This document shows, in pieces, positions 8,458 to 15,764 of a stretch of DNA of 64,000 nucleotides (position 1 is its first letter; the number at the start of each line of letters is the position of its first letter). Location: NCBI RefSeq assembly GCF_004745805.1, contig NZ_SRLQ01000013.1, positions 117,340 through 181,339 of the forward strand, read 5' to 3'. Made by a program: the position numbers and the translations under genes. Origin of the DNA: Mycolicibacterium sp. CH28. GTDB lineage: Bacteria; Actinomycetota; Actinomycetes; Mycobacteriales; Mycobacteriaceae. The notes under the pieces are model-generated. The model saw only the letters and a program-made list of their open reading frames with translations. It did no database searches and was not told the origin of the DNA.

Positions 8458-10336
8458 GACGCCGGCGGACATTTATGCCGCCTACCTGGTGCACCTGCAA
8501 CGACGCGACCGCGGCAACACCGCCTACACCCAAGCCGCCAGGTCGTTTTTGCGGCGCTGGCCTCAAGCCCAAACGTGGGCGGATATCCCACTGGAGAAGC
8601 AGTTGGCGGCGAACTGTTCGACCCGGCCGTTCGTCACCTTCTTGATGGTCAGCAGACGGCTACGACCGGGCTATGACTACCTCGTATGTCGCAAACTCTG
8701 CAGCCTGTGGCACGAACTGACCGACAGTTGCCTGCAACCCGATCTCGATCAGTTCATGACCGCCGCAATGGAATTGGGATTCAGTGAGCGGGTTTCCTCA
8801 GCGATCGGGTCGCAGATCATCGCTCGACTGTTGATTCAGACCGGCCGCCCTCTCTCTGATCTGCGGGAAAGTGATCTACAGGAGTTGCTGCACGCCTGCG
8901 ATACTCGCCAGGCGCGGACCGGGCGCGGCGCGAAACACTATCGCAGCACCACCCACAGTGCCCGCCAGATTCTCTTCCACCTCGGCATACTCGACACACA
9001 AGCACCACCAGCGGCCACAGCGTTGTCTCTCGAGGAACGCATGGCCGACGTTCCTGCCACGTTGCGCCCCGCGTTCGTCGCCTACTTGAACCGCAAACAC
9101 GCCACCTGCGTGCCCAAAACGGTCAGCAGCCTCGCCACCAGATTGGCGCAGTTCGGCAGATACCTCGCCGCCGTCGACCCCACCTTGACATCACTATCGC
9201 AACTGGACCGCCGCCGCCACATCGAACCGTTCATCACCTCGCTGACCACCGCCGTCAACAGCGTCACCGGCGAACCAATCACCGTCGCAGACCGGATCCG
9301 ACGCGTCCATGCGGTCGGGAACTTCCTCGCTGAAATCACCGAGTGGGGTTGGGACGACGCACCCCCGCGACGCTTGATCTTCCGCACCGATCTGCCTCGC
9401 CCGCAACGCTTCCTGCCCCGATACCTCCCCGTTGACGCGGACCGCAAACTCACCGCGGCACTGTCGAGTTCACCCTATCGGCTGGCCGCTGATGCACTGT
9501 TGGTGCAACGCGCATGCGGGTTACGGATCGGCGAGTTGCTCGATCTCGAACTCGACTGCATCCATGAGATCCCCGGACAGGGATCCTGGCTCAAGGTCCC
9601 GCTCGGCAAACTCGACTCCGAACGCATGGTCCCACTCGACGAAGAAGTCCTTACCCTCGTCGACCGCATCACCACGACCCGTTCACCCGGTCGACCCATG
9701 ATCCATCCCCGCACCGGGGCACCGGCGGACTTCCTGTTTACCCACCATGGAAAACGGCTCTCGCAGAACGCAGTACGCGAGGAATTGAACCGGGCCGCCG
9801 ACACCGCGGGCCTGGGGCACATCACCCCGCATCAACTCCGACACACCTATGCCACTGCCCTGATCAACGCCGGAGTGTCACTGCAAGCATTGATGGCGCT
9901 GCTCGGCCACGTCTCCACGCAAATGAGTCTGCGCTATGCACACCTCTTCGACCACACCGTGCGCGCCGAATACGAACGCGCACTGGACCTGGCGAAAAGC
10001 CACATCGGCGGGCTGCCCACCACCGGCCGCCAGCTCCCGATCACCGATGTCACCGGCGCCAGCTGGAAGGACTCACCAGCGATCAAATCACGGCTCGCCG
10101 GCGGCTATTGCCTGCGCGCCGCCGCACAAGGCTCATGCCCGTATGCCAACATCTGCGAACACTGCCCGAGCTTTCATACCGACGCCACCCACCTCGGAAT
10201 CCTTGCCGCCCAACGCATCGACGCCCACGACCTGGCCACAGACGCAGAACAACGCGGTTGGATCGATGAGGCAGACCGGCATCGCAAGCTCATCGCCAGA
10301 CTCGACACCCTCATCGCACAATCGGCGCCCGCATGA
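8423..10336 (+). CDS. tnpB: Tyrosine recombinase, TnpB-like (Tn554 family)
   Basis: A 637-residue recombinase acting with TnpA. The catalytic set is visible in the second half: RACGLRIGEL (Arg), KLDSERMVPL, HQLRHTYATAL (His, Arg), LLGHVSTQMSLRYAH (His, Tyr). The large extra N-terminal region and a C-terminal Cys-rich tail (CLRAAAQGSCPYANICEHC) separate it from TnpA and suit Tn554 TnpB. I chose the ATG at 8423 because AAGGCGG lies about 6 bases upstream; an ATG at 8405 is also in frame. It overlaps tnpA at the 5' end and tnpC by an ATGA at the 3' end, so the three are translationally coupled. Confidence 0.9.
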   Translation: MLPAHDYAPAPETPADIYAAYLVHLQRRDRGNTAYTQAARSFLRRWPQAQTWADIPLEKQLAANCSTRPFVTFLMVSRRLRPGYDYLVCRKLCSLWHELTDSCLQPDLDQFMTAAMELGFSERVSSAIGSQIIARLLIQTGRPLSDLRESDLQELLHACDTRQARTGRGAKHYRSTTHSARQILFHLGILDTQAPPAATALSLEERMADVPATLRPAFVAYLNRKHATCVPKTVSSLATRLAQFGRYLAAVDPTLTSLSQLDRRRHIEPFITSLTTAVNSVTGEPITVADRIRRVHAVGNFLAEITEWGWDDAPPRRLIFRTDLPRPQRFLPRYLPVDADRKLTAALSSSPYRLAADALLVQRACGLRIGELLDLELDCIHEIPGQGSWLKVPLGKLDSERMVPLDEEVLTLVDRITTTRSPGRPMIHPRTGAPADFLFTHHGKRLSQNAVREELNRAADTAGLGHITPHQLRHTYATALINAGVSLQALMALLGHVSTQMSLRYAHLFDHTVRAEYERALDLAKSHIGGLPTTGRQLPITDVTGASWKDSPAIKSRLAGGYCLRAAAQGSCPYANICEHCPSFHTDATHLGILAAQRIDAHDLATDAEQRGWIDEADRHRKLIARLDTLIAQSAPA

Positions 10337-10638
10337 CCACCGAAAGCTCCCTCATCAGGGTCGAACGTGTCTGCACCGACCTCACCACCACCGGCCAGCC
10401 AATCACCTTCACCACCGTCGCCCAACAGGCCCAGATCAGCCGCACCACGCTCTACCGCGACCCACAACTACGCGCCATCGTCGACGAACACCGCACCCGA
10501 CAAACCGACGCCCGAACCCTGACCGGCCTCGCCACCGAAGTCGCACACCTGCGCATCGCCGTCGAAGCCCTCGCCGAAGGCGTCAAACGCCACGAAGAAC
10601 AACTCCGCAGAATCACCAAACCACCATCCCGACGATGA
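10333..10638 (+). CDS. tnpC: TnpC-like transposon DNA-binding protein (DUF6262-type)
   Basis: A 101-residue protein with a helix-turn-helix-like N-terminal half (ITFTTVAQQAQISRTTLYR, residues ~20-40) and a basic, probably coiled-coil C-terminal half (LATEVAHLRIAVEALAEGV). It starts in an ATGA overlap with tnpB. The third gene of Tn554-type elements encodes a small accessory protein that affects transposition efficiency and orientation; this assignment rests on position, size and general type. Confidence 0.75.
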   Translation: MTTESSLIRVERVCTDLTTTGQPITFTTVAQQAQISRTTLYRDPQLRAIVDEHRTRQTDARTLTGLATEVAHLRIAVEALAEGVKRHEEQLRRITKPPSRR

Positions 10639-10670
10639 ACCATTCCGCCCGAAATGCGGGTCCATCGACC

Positions 10671-10686
10671 CCGATTAGCCGGTCAA
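10671..10686 (-). repeat. Right terminal inverted repeat of the Tn554-like element
   Basis: Plus strand CCGATTAGCCGGTCAA; read inward it matches the left end with one mismatch. The IS3 orfB resumes at the next base with GCCCTG. Confidence 0.85.
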
Positions 10687-10911
10687 GCCCTGGACAACGC
10701 GTTGATGGAATCAGCGATCGGGCTCTACAAAACCGAACTGATCAATCGAGAGAAATCCTGGACCGGCCGCGCCGACGTGGAACGCGAAACCGCGGCCTGG
10801 GTCAATTGGTACAACACCACCCGCCTGCACTCCTCCCTGGGCTATCTCTCGCCGACCGCCTACGAGGACCGCTACCGTGACACCGTCACCTCCACACCGG
10901 AGGTGGCCTAA
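10687..10911 (+). pseudogene. 3' end of the split IS3-family orfB
   Basis: The frame reads ALDNALMESAIGLYKTELIN, then WVNWYNTTRLHSSLGYLSP and a stop at 10909-10911. It includes the third catalytic residue (Glu in NALMES) of the DDE integrase core. It directly continues the segment at 7193-7279 once the Tn554-like element is removed, and the 5' part is at 13390-14022. Confidence 0.88.
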
Positions 10912-10916
10912 CCGAA

Positions 10917-10943
10917 GGTCTCCATCCAGACCAGGACGGTTCA
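10917..10943 (-). repeat. Right inverted repeat of the split IS3 element
   Basis: Read on the minus strand it begins TGAACCGTCCTGG and ends GGAGACC. It pairs with the repeat at 13016-13042, allowing one inserted and one shifted base. It starts six bases after the orfB stop, as expected for an IS3 right end. Confidence 0.85.
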
Positions 10944-11147
10944 ATCGGCGGGTGTCTGCGGCAACGGCAGGTGGAGCGGGCCAGCCCAACGGCTTTGCAT
11001 GCCAGCCGTTCCGACCTGCCCAACATATCCTTGAGCATGTCGACGGCTCGGCGCTTGGCAGCTGGGCCTAAGGATCACACCAACCGACTCCAAGAAGGTG
11101 GACTCAGAGACGGGGACTCGCCACGAGGCCACCGAAGGAGCCGTGTG

Positions 11148-11203
11148 ATGCCCAAGCATTACCCGAAGAGTTCCGGCGCCAGGTGCTCGACCTCGTGGCC
11201 ATA
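11148..11203 (+). pseudogene. Start of an IS3-type orfA, truncated
   Basis: The plus strand encodes MPKHYP, then after a one-base shift EFRRQVLDLVA, the conserved beginning of IS3-family orfA proteins. A ribosome-like GAAGGAG lies upstream. The gene ends within about 55 bp. It is a different IS3 lineage from the split element (MAAPRKF). Confidence 0.6.
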
Positions 11204-11224
11204 GGACCGACGAACCGCAGCGGC

Positions 11225-11365
11225 TGCGCATCAGATCCCCTCTGAGGCTTACCGACTCCACGACCACACGCCGCAACCCGCTGGTCAGCTCGCGCTTGAG
11301 CCCGCCACGGGCATGTACATAGCGCGCCTGATAGATCGTCTCGGTGCTCTCCTGAAGCAGACCCC
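11225..11365 (-). pseudogene. IS30-family transposase fragment
   Basis: The minus strand reads ESTETIYQARYVHARGGLK then RELTSGLR. This is the internal segment of IS30 transposases (usual form SIETIYQALYVQGRGALRRELT). Nothing of the flanking gene remains. Together with the orfA piece at 11148 it marks this interval as IS debris; 10944-11147 contains no recognised gene. Confidence 0.7.
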
Positions 11366-11373
11366 TTCACGCA

Positions 11374-12486
11374 TCAGAAGGCTATTACTCCGCGTAGGTT
11401 GCGACCGGCGTGGAGGTCCGTGAAAGCCTGGTTGATGTCGTCGAGTTTGTAAGTAGTTGTAACGAGCTGATCCAGCTTGAGGTGTCCGTCTTGGTACATG
11501 TCCAAGAAGCGTGGAATGTCGCGGCGCGGACTCGACGACCCAAACAGAGAACCTACGACGCGCTTTTCCATCAGCGTGAGTTCCAACGCCGACATGTGGA
11601 CGCTGGACTCCTGGAAGGCGTGCAGGTTGGTGACAACCACGGTGCCGCCCTTGCCTGTCATCGCGAGGCTCTTTCCAATCTGGTCGCCCGTTCCTTCGCC
11701 CATCGCGTTGACGACCACATTGGCCCCGCGCCCCTTGGTCAGATCAGTGACGAGCGCAATTGCCTCCTCACTGTTGGTAGCAGTGTGGGTCGCCCCAAAC
11801 TCAAGCGCCTTCTCCCGTTTGAATTCCACCGGGTCTACGGCGATGACCTTGGTCGCACCAGCCATAACAGCACCTTGCACCGCGTTCACGCCAACCCCAC
11901 CAACGCCGACAACGACCACTGTGTCGCCGGCGCGCACTCCACCCGCGTTGACAGCGGCACCCCACCCCGTGATGACGCCGCAGCTGACCAAACAGGCAAG
12001 GTCCAGTGAGATCCCCTCGTCGATCTTGATGCAACTGGCTGCGCTGACGACAGTGTGTCGCGCAAAAGCACCCAGAACGCAGAAGATGCTGATGTCTTGT
12101 CCTCCTGCGGTGTGATGACGCGAGCCACCGTCGGAGATCTGCCGGCCGAAGGCGATGTGCGCACCGAGCACGCACAAATTCTGTCGGCCACGAGCGCACT
12201 CCTCACACTGGCCGCACGATGGGATGAAACCCAGGACTATCCGATCACCGGCCTTGAGCCCTTTGACATCGGGACCGACTTCGACCACGGTTCCCGCGCC
12301 CTCGTGTCCGCCAATGACTGGCAGTTCGGTCGGCATGTGGCCCGTAATCAAGTGCGCGTCTGAGTGGCACAACCCCGTCGCGCCCATCGCGACCAATACC
12401 TCTCCGGCTTTGGGCGGGTCCAAGTCGATCTCCTCGACGCTCCACTCACCACCTAGCTCGTGAAGCACTGCTGCGGTCGTCTTCAT
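11374..12486 (-). CDS. Zinc-dependent (NDMA-type) alcohol dehydrogenase
   Basis: A 370-residue medium-chain dehydrogenase that would oxidise a primary or aromatic alcohol to the aldehyde. Catalytic-zinc ligands are Cys40 (GLCHSD) and His61-Glu62 (GGHEGAG). The structural-zinc cysteines are 91, 94, 97 and 105 (CGQCEEC...C). The Rossmann motif is GVGGVG. The length and motifs resemble mycobacterial NDMA-dependent nicotinoprotein alcohol dehydrogenases, which keep NAD(H) bound and are linked to mycofactocin (family knowledge). The ATG at 12486 has AAGGAGGAG about 5 bases upstream. The gene sits alone inside the IS3-bounded block, so it was probably brought in or moved with it. Confidence 0.9.
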   Translation of the reverse strand: MKTTAAVLHELGGEWSVEEIDLDPPKAGEVLVAMGATGLCHSDAHLITGHMPTELPVIGGHEGAGTVVEVGPDVKGLKAGDRIVLGFIPSCGQCEECARGRQNLCVLGAHIAFGRQISDGGSRHHTAGGQDISIFCVLGAFARHTVVSAASCIKIDEGISLDLACLVSCGVITGWGAAVNAGGVRAGDTVVVVGVGGVGVNAVQGAVMAGATKVIAVDPVEFKREKALEFGATHTATNSEEAIALVTDLTKGRGANVVVNAMGEGTGDQIGKSLAMTGKGGTVVVTNLHAFQESSVHMSALELTLMEKRVVGSLFGSSSPRRDIPRFLDMYQDGHLKLDQLVTTTYKLDDINQAFTDLHAGRNLRGVIAF

Positions 12487-12688
12487 TGACTCCTCCTTCG
12501 TCACGACGCTGGCACGCAACCCGATGTGTTGCGATTCAGACAGGGTCGTTGTGCTTGATTCGCGAACACTAGCGACAGGTCGTCCCCGCTCCGCGACCGA
12601 GTTCTGGCTGTCGGAACAACAAAAGCGGGTGGCTCCGCCGTGTCTTCCTAGTTCTTCTTGCTGAGGCCAGATCTGACGACTGGTGGGG

Positions 12689-12722
12689 TCCGCTGCCTCT
12701 GCCAATTGGGCTATGGGGGGCC
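12689..12722 (-). other. tRNA-like 5' fragment
   Basis: The minus strand reads ATAGCCCAATTGGCAGAGGC followed by AGCGGAC, which resembles the D-arm and start of the anticodon stem of a tRNA. No matching anticodon stem 3' strand, T-arm or acceptor end follows, so it is at best a broken tRNA or an attachment-site remnant. The rest of 12487-12797 shows no gene. Confidence 0.4.
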
Positions 12723-12797
12723 GTGCAGATCAGAGACTAGTTGTCGCCCATTGAGGAATGGGCACCGCCCGCACCGGACCGGCTCGGGCAAGTGCGC

Positions 12798-13015
12798 CTA
12801 GTTCGTCGTGGTCGGCGGTGGTTCGTAGGGTGTGTACCACCACCATTGGGCGCGTTCCCCTTTTGGCCCAGGACACGGCGGGACATCCGGTGGCGGCTTC
12901 GTGGGTGGGCAGGCCAACGACGCCTCGGTGAGTGTTTCGCTGTCGCTGTCGGTGACTTTGAGGCTTTCGGCGGGCCCGGTGAGGGTGATGGCGCCCCGAT
13001 GATGTTGTCGGTGGT
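12798..13015 (-). pseudogene. C-terminal remnant of an unknown protein cut by the IS3 left end
   Basis: An open frame runs from the IS3 inverted repeat (13016) to a stop at 12798. It encodes about 70 residues with GAITLTGPAESLKVTDSDSE and a Pro/Cys-rich, Trp-rich tail (WWWYTPYEPPP). Composition looks coding rather than random. I do not recognise the family. The N-terminal part would lie where the IS3 now is. Confidence 0.4.
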
Positions 13016-13042
13016 TGAACCGTCCTGGATCTGGTGGAGTCC
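13016..13042 (+). repeat. Left inverted repeat of the split IS3 element
   Basis: Begins TGAACCGTCCTGG and ends GGAGTCC, 25 bp upstream of orfA. It pairs with 10917-10943. No matching 3-bp duplication is seen outside the two repeats (GGT on the left, ATC on the right), which fits a rearranged element. Confidence 0.85.
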
Positions 13043-13067
13043 TTGATCGCACCAGGAGGATGTTGTT

Positions 13068-13392
13068 GTGGCTGCGCCGAGGAAGTTCGACCCAGAGACC
13101 CGTGAGCGGGCGGTACGGATGTATCAGGACCGGATTAGTCAGACCGGGGATTCCAAGCGAGGGGCCCGGCGGTATGTCGGTGAAATCCTCGGGATCAACG
13201 AGGCCACGTTGCGCAACTGGGTGGAGAATCGCTACGGCAGCAGCGAGTCGACAGCTGCCGACACGCCAGGTGATCCGTCTGCAGAGTTGAAGGCCCTGCG
13301 CCGCGAGAACGCCGAATTGCGCAGGGCCAATGAGATTGTGAAGACTGCGTCAGCGTTTTCGCAGCGGCGGAGGTCGACCGCCGACTTCGGTG
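13068..13392 (+). CDS. IS3-family orfA (helix-turn-helix subunit), probably frameshifted
   Basis: The N-terminal subunit of an IS3 transposase. MAAPRKFDPETRERAVRMYQ starts a helix-turn-helix domain (residues 1-60, with EATLRNWV). A leucine-zipper-like stretch follows (ELKALRRENAELRRANEIVK, ~75-95). After KTASAF the normal family ending FAAAE...R can be read only by adding one T to the TTTT run at about 13349-13352. As written, the frame runs on to 13580. Either one T was lost or this run is the programmed frameshift site. I give the end for the normal reading. Confidence 0.75.
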
Positions 13393-14022
13393 ATCGTCGA
13401 TTACATCGACGCTCACCGTCACCAGTTCGGGGTCGACCCGATCTGCACCGTGCTCACCAGCCACGGCGTCAAGATCGCCCCGTCCACCTACTACGCCGCC
13501 AAAGCCCGCGGCCCGGTCAGCGACAGCGCCTGGGCCCAAGCACACGCGGCCAACACCGTGCACCGCCTCTACGTGGCTAACAGAGGCCTCTACGGCGTCC
13601 GCAAGATGTGGCATGCCATGAAACACGCTGGTCACGCGATGGGCCGAGACCAGGTGGCCCGGCTGATGGGCATCTGCGGAATCTCCGGGGCGGTGCGCGG
13701 CAAGCACCGCACCATCACCACCACTACAGACCCGGGGGCAGTGCGCCATCCCGATCTCATCGAGCGACAATGGGGCCAGCCGGCCCGGCCCGACCAGTGG
13801 TGGGTCGCCGATTTCACCTACATCTGGACACTGCAAGGATTCGTCTACACCGCCTTCTGCGTCGATGTGTTCTCCCGCCGGATTCTGGGATGGCGGGTGA
13901 TGTCGACCAAGGCGACACCATTGGTGACCAGCGTCCTGGAACAAGCCGTGTTCACTCGTCGTAGAACTGACTTCCGTTTCACCACAACAGGGTTGGTTCA
14001 TCACTCCGACGCCGGAAGCCAA
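13390..14022 (+). pseudogene. 5' part of the split IS3-family orfB
   Basis: The integrase part of the IS3 transposase: VIVDYIDAHRHQFGVDPICT, the HTH_21-like segment with NRGLYGVRKMW, then the catalytic core start WWVADFTYIW (first Asp) and FCVDVFSRRILGW. It stops at GLVHHSDAGSQ (second Asp), where IS481 sequence in the opposite direction begins. The rest of the gene is at 7193-7279 and 10687-10911, so the orfB is in three pieces. Confidence 0.85.
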
Positions 14023-14023
14023 G

Positions 14024-14601
14024 GCAGGAACGTGATTCCGATCTTCGGTCGGTAACCATGAGCGCTATCGCCGCGCTCGCCGGCGCGGTGAGCGGTCGAG
14101 ATGGCGTTGCGCCTGCCGCGTTGGCGGCCGACGAACTTGTGTCCGCCGCCGTCCGGGATGTTGGCGAACTTGGTGACATCGACATGGATCAGTGATCCGG
14201 GATAGGCATGTTCGCAGCGGCGGATCGGTTCACCGGTGACCCGATCAATGTGGGACAGCCAGTTGATCCGACACCGGGTCAACACCGCGTGCACGGTGGA
14301 GGCCGGCACGCCGAGCTGGCCGGCGATCTGGACTGGCCCCAGGCGTTTGCGCCACCGCAACGCCCCAATGCGCCGCATCATCTGCGGGCTGGTCTTGGCC
14401 GGGCTCATACGGGGGCGTGAGCTGCGGTCGAGCATCCCGGCGGTGCCTTCGGCGCGGTACCGATCAGCCCATTTCTTGGCTGTTCGTCCCGAGACCACGA
14501 AACATCTTGGCTGCCGCGGTGTATGTCCAGCCCTGATCAACGACGAGCCGAGCGAGCCGCAAACGAGCACGCGGGGTCAATGCCGCGTTAGCGTGGGACA
14601 C
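14024..14601 (-). pseudogene. 5' half of an IS481-family transposase gene
   Basis: On the minus strand SHANAALTPRARLRLARLV begins an IS481 transposase, then after a frameshift near 14490 it continues with SGRTAKKWADRYRAEGTAGM (helix-turn-helix region), VPASTVHAVLTR and HVDVTKFANIPDGGGHKFVG. It ends at HGYRPKIG, followed by ITFLP, where the IS3 sequence starts. The complementary 3' half is at 6900-7201. Confidence 0.85.
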
Positions 14602-14774
14602 GAGGGCCTCCTGGTTAGTGAAGCGGTTCCTAGACAGCTCCACTTCACAACCGGAGGCCTTCACCTGTCACACAGGCTCACCGATACCCAACCGGACAAC
14701 GTCCCTGGACATCACAACTAGTGAATTACGCCCGGAATTCGACCATGGCCACTACACGCGATATTGCGATCAGC

Positions 14775-15743
14775 TCACGACTGGGCGACGATGCTCGCGT
14801 TCTCGGGACGGTGCTTCGAGATGCCGGCCGCATCCGCAGTCTGCCGCGAAATCTTGCCGTCGCGGAAGAACTCCAGGAACAGCTGGTTGAACAGCTCGGG
14901 CTGATCCGTCTGACCCTGGTGACCACACTCAGCTGGGAAGAAGAACTGCACGTTCGGCAGGACCGTCTCCTGCTGATGGCCCCACTCGACCGGGGTCAAC
15001 ACATCGTTTTGACCATAGAGGTACACACCGGGAATCGTGAGCTTGTCGAGTCGACCCTTCGTCGACAGGCGAGCCGCGATGTTCGGATCCGAGATATGTT
15101 GATTGACGTATTCCATCATCGCGGCGAAATACGCTGGAGCGGCCTCGGCGTGTACCACGGACGCCGAATGACGCATCGTCACCAGATCGTCGCTGATGGC
15201 TTCAGGTCGATAGATGATCGCACTCATCATGGCCCGCATGCTCTCCGGAGTGCCGTCATACATCGGGACGACGGCGTCCCCGCGCGGTCGGGTCAGATGC
15301 GCCGTGATGTCACCGAGTTCCCCGGCGATCAAGGCAAAACTGAGAATCCTGTCCGGGTGTGCGACAAGGTAATTGGCCGAGTTCATGCAACCCATCGAGT
15401 TCCCCGCGATATGAAACTTGTCCAGGCAAAGCGCGGTGACGAACTCGTGGATGAAGTCAACCTGCGTGTGCAAGCCCTTGGGGCGATGCTCCGGGGACGA
15501 ATCGGACAAGCCGTATCCGGGCATATCGGGCGCGTACACGCGAAAGCCGTTCTGTCCCAAGAACGGCGCCATGAAGCGCCAACCGGCGGTGCCGGACGAG
15601 CCGGGTAGACCGCCGTGCAGCAGCAGCACCGCCGGTCCGCTGTCGCCTGAGGTCATGTAGTGCGCCTTTGCGCCACTGCCGAGTCGCACCCACCGACTCG
15701 CCATGCCCGGTACCTCGATGATGCCCTCATCGGTCAATGCCAT
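14775..15743 (-). CDS. Alpha/beta hydrolase, meta-cleavage product (C-C bond) hydrolase-like
   Basis: A 322-residue hydrolase resembling BphD/HsaD-type enzymes that split the C-C bond of ring-cleavage products. The HGG oxyanion motif is at residues 43-45. The nucleophile Ser116 is in GNSMGC, with Asp247 in YGQNDVLTP and His275 in CGHQGQT. GYGLSD and the lid region (~150-215) have the family look. It is 21 bp downstream of the ferredoxin reductase gene, so the two are probably co-transcribed from the promoter shared with the iclR gene. A decayed copy of its 3' part is at 2440-2771. No extradiol dioxygenase that would feed it is visible in the window. Confidence 0.88.
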   Translation of the reverse strand: MALTDEGIIEVPGMASRWVRLGSGAKAHYMTSGDSGPAVLLLHGGLPGSSGTAGWRFMAPFLGQNGFRVYAPDMPGYGLSDSSPEHRPKGLHTQVDFIHEFVTALCLDKFHIAGNSMGCMNSANYLVAHPDRILSFALIAGELGDITAHLTRPRGDAVVPMYDGTPESMRAMMSAIIYRPEAISDDLVTMRHSASVVHAEAAPAYFAAMMEYVNQHISDPNIAARLSTKGRLDKLTIPGVYLYGQNDVLTPVEWGHQQETVLPNVQFFFPAECGHQGQTDQPELFNQLFLEFFRDGKISRQTADAAGISKHRPENASIVAQS

Positions 15744-15764
15744 GTCGCGGCCTCCTTCGTATTG

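Larger units (their letters stand above)
7280..10686 (+). mobile_element. Tn554-like transposon with tnpA, tnpB, tnpC and no cargo
   Basis: The 3.4-kb element holds only three genes: two tyrosine recombinases (360 and 637 aa) and a 101-aa DNA-binding protein. This is the size order and gene set of Tn554 TnpA, TnpB and TnpC. It interrupts an IS3 orfB between the codons for GSVGD and LDNALMES. The ends are inverted: TTAACCGGCTAATCGG at 7280-7295 against TTGACCGGCTAATCGG read inward from 10686. Outside them lie 6-base segments TGCCTG (left) and GCCCTG (right). GCCCTG is the expected uninterrupted target sequence. A non-duplicated target with a 6-base core is typical of Tn554-type integration. 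Confidence 0.85.

Noticed and set aside
10944..13015. A 3-bp target duplication around the split IS3
   Set aside because: The bases outside the two inverted repeats (ATC and GGT) differ, so no duplication can be claimed.
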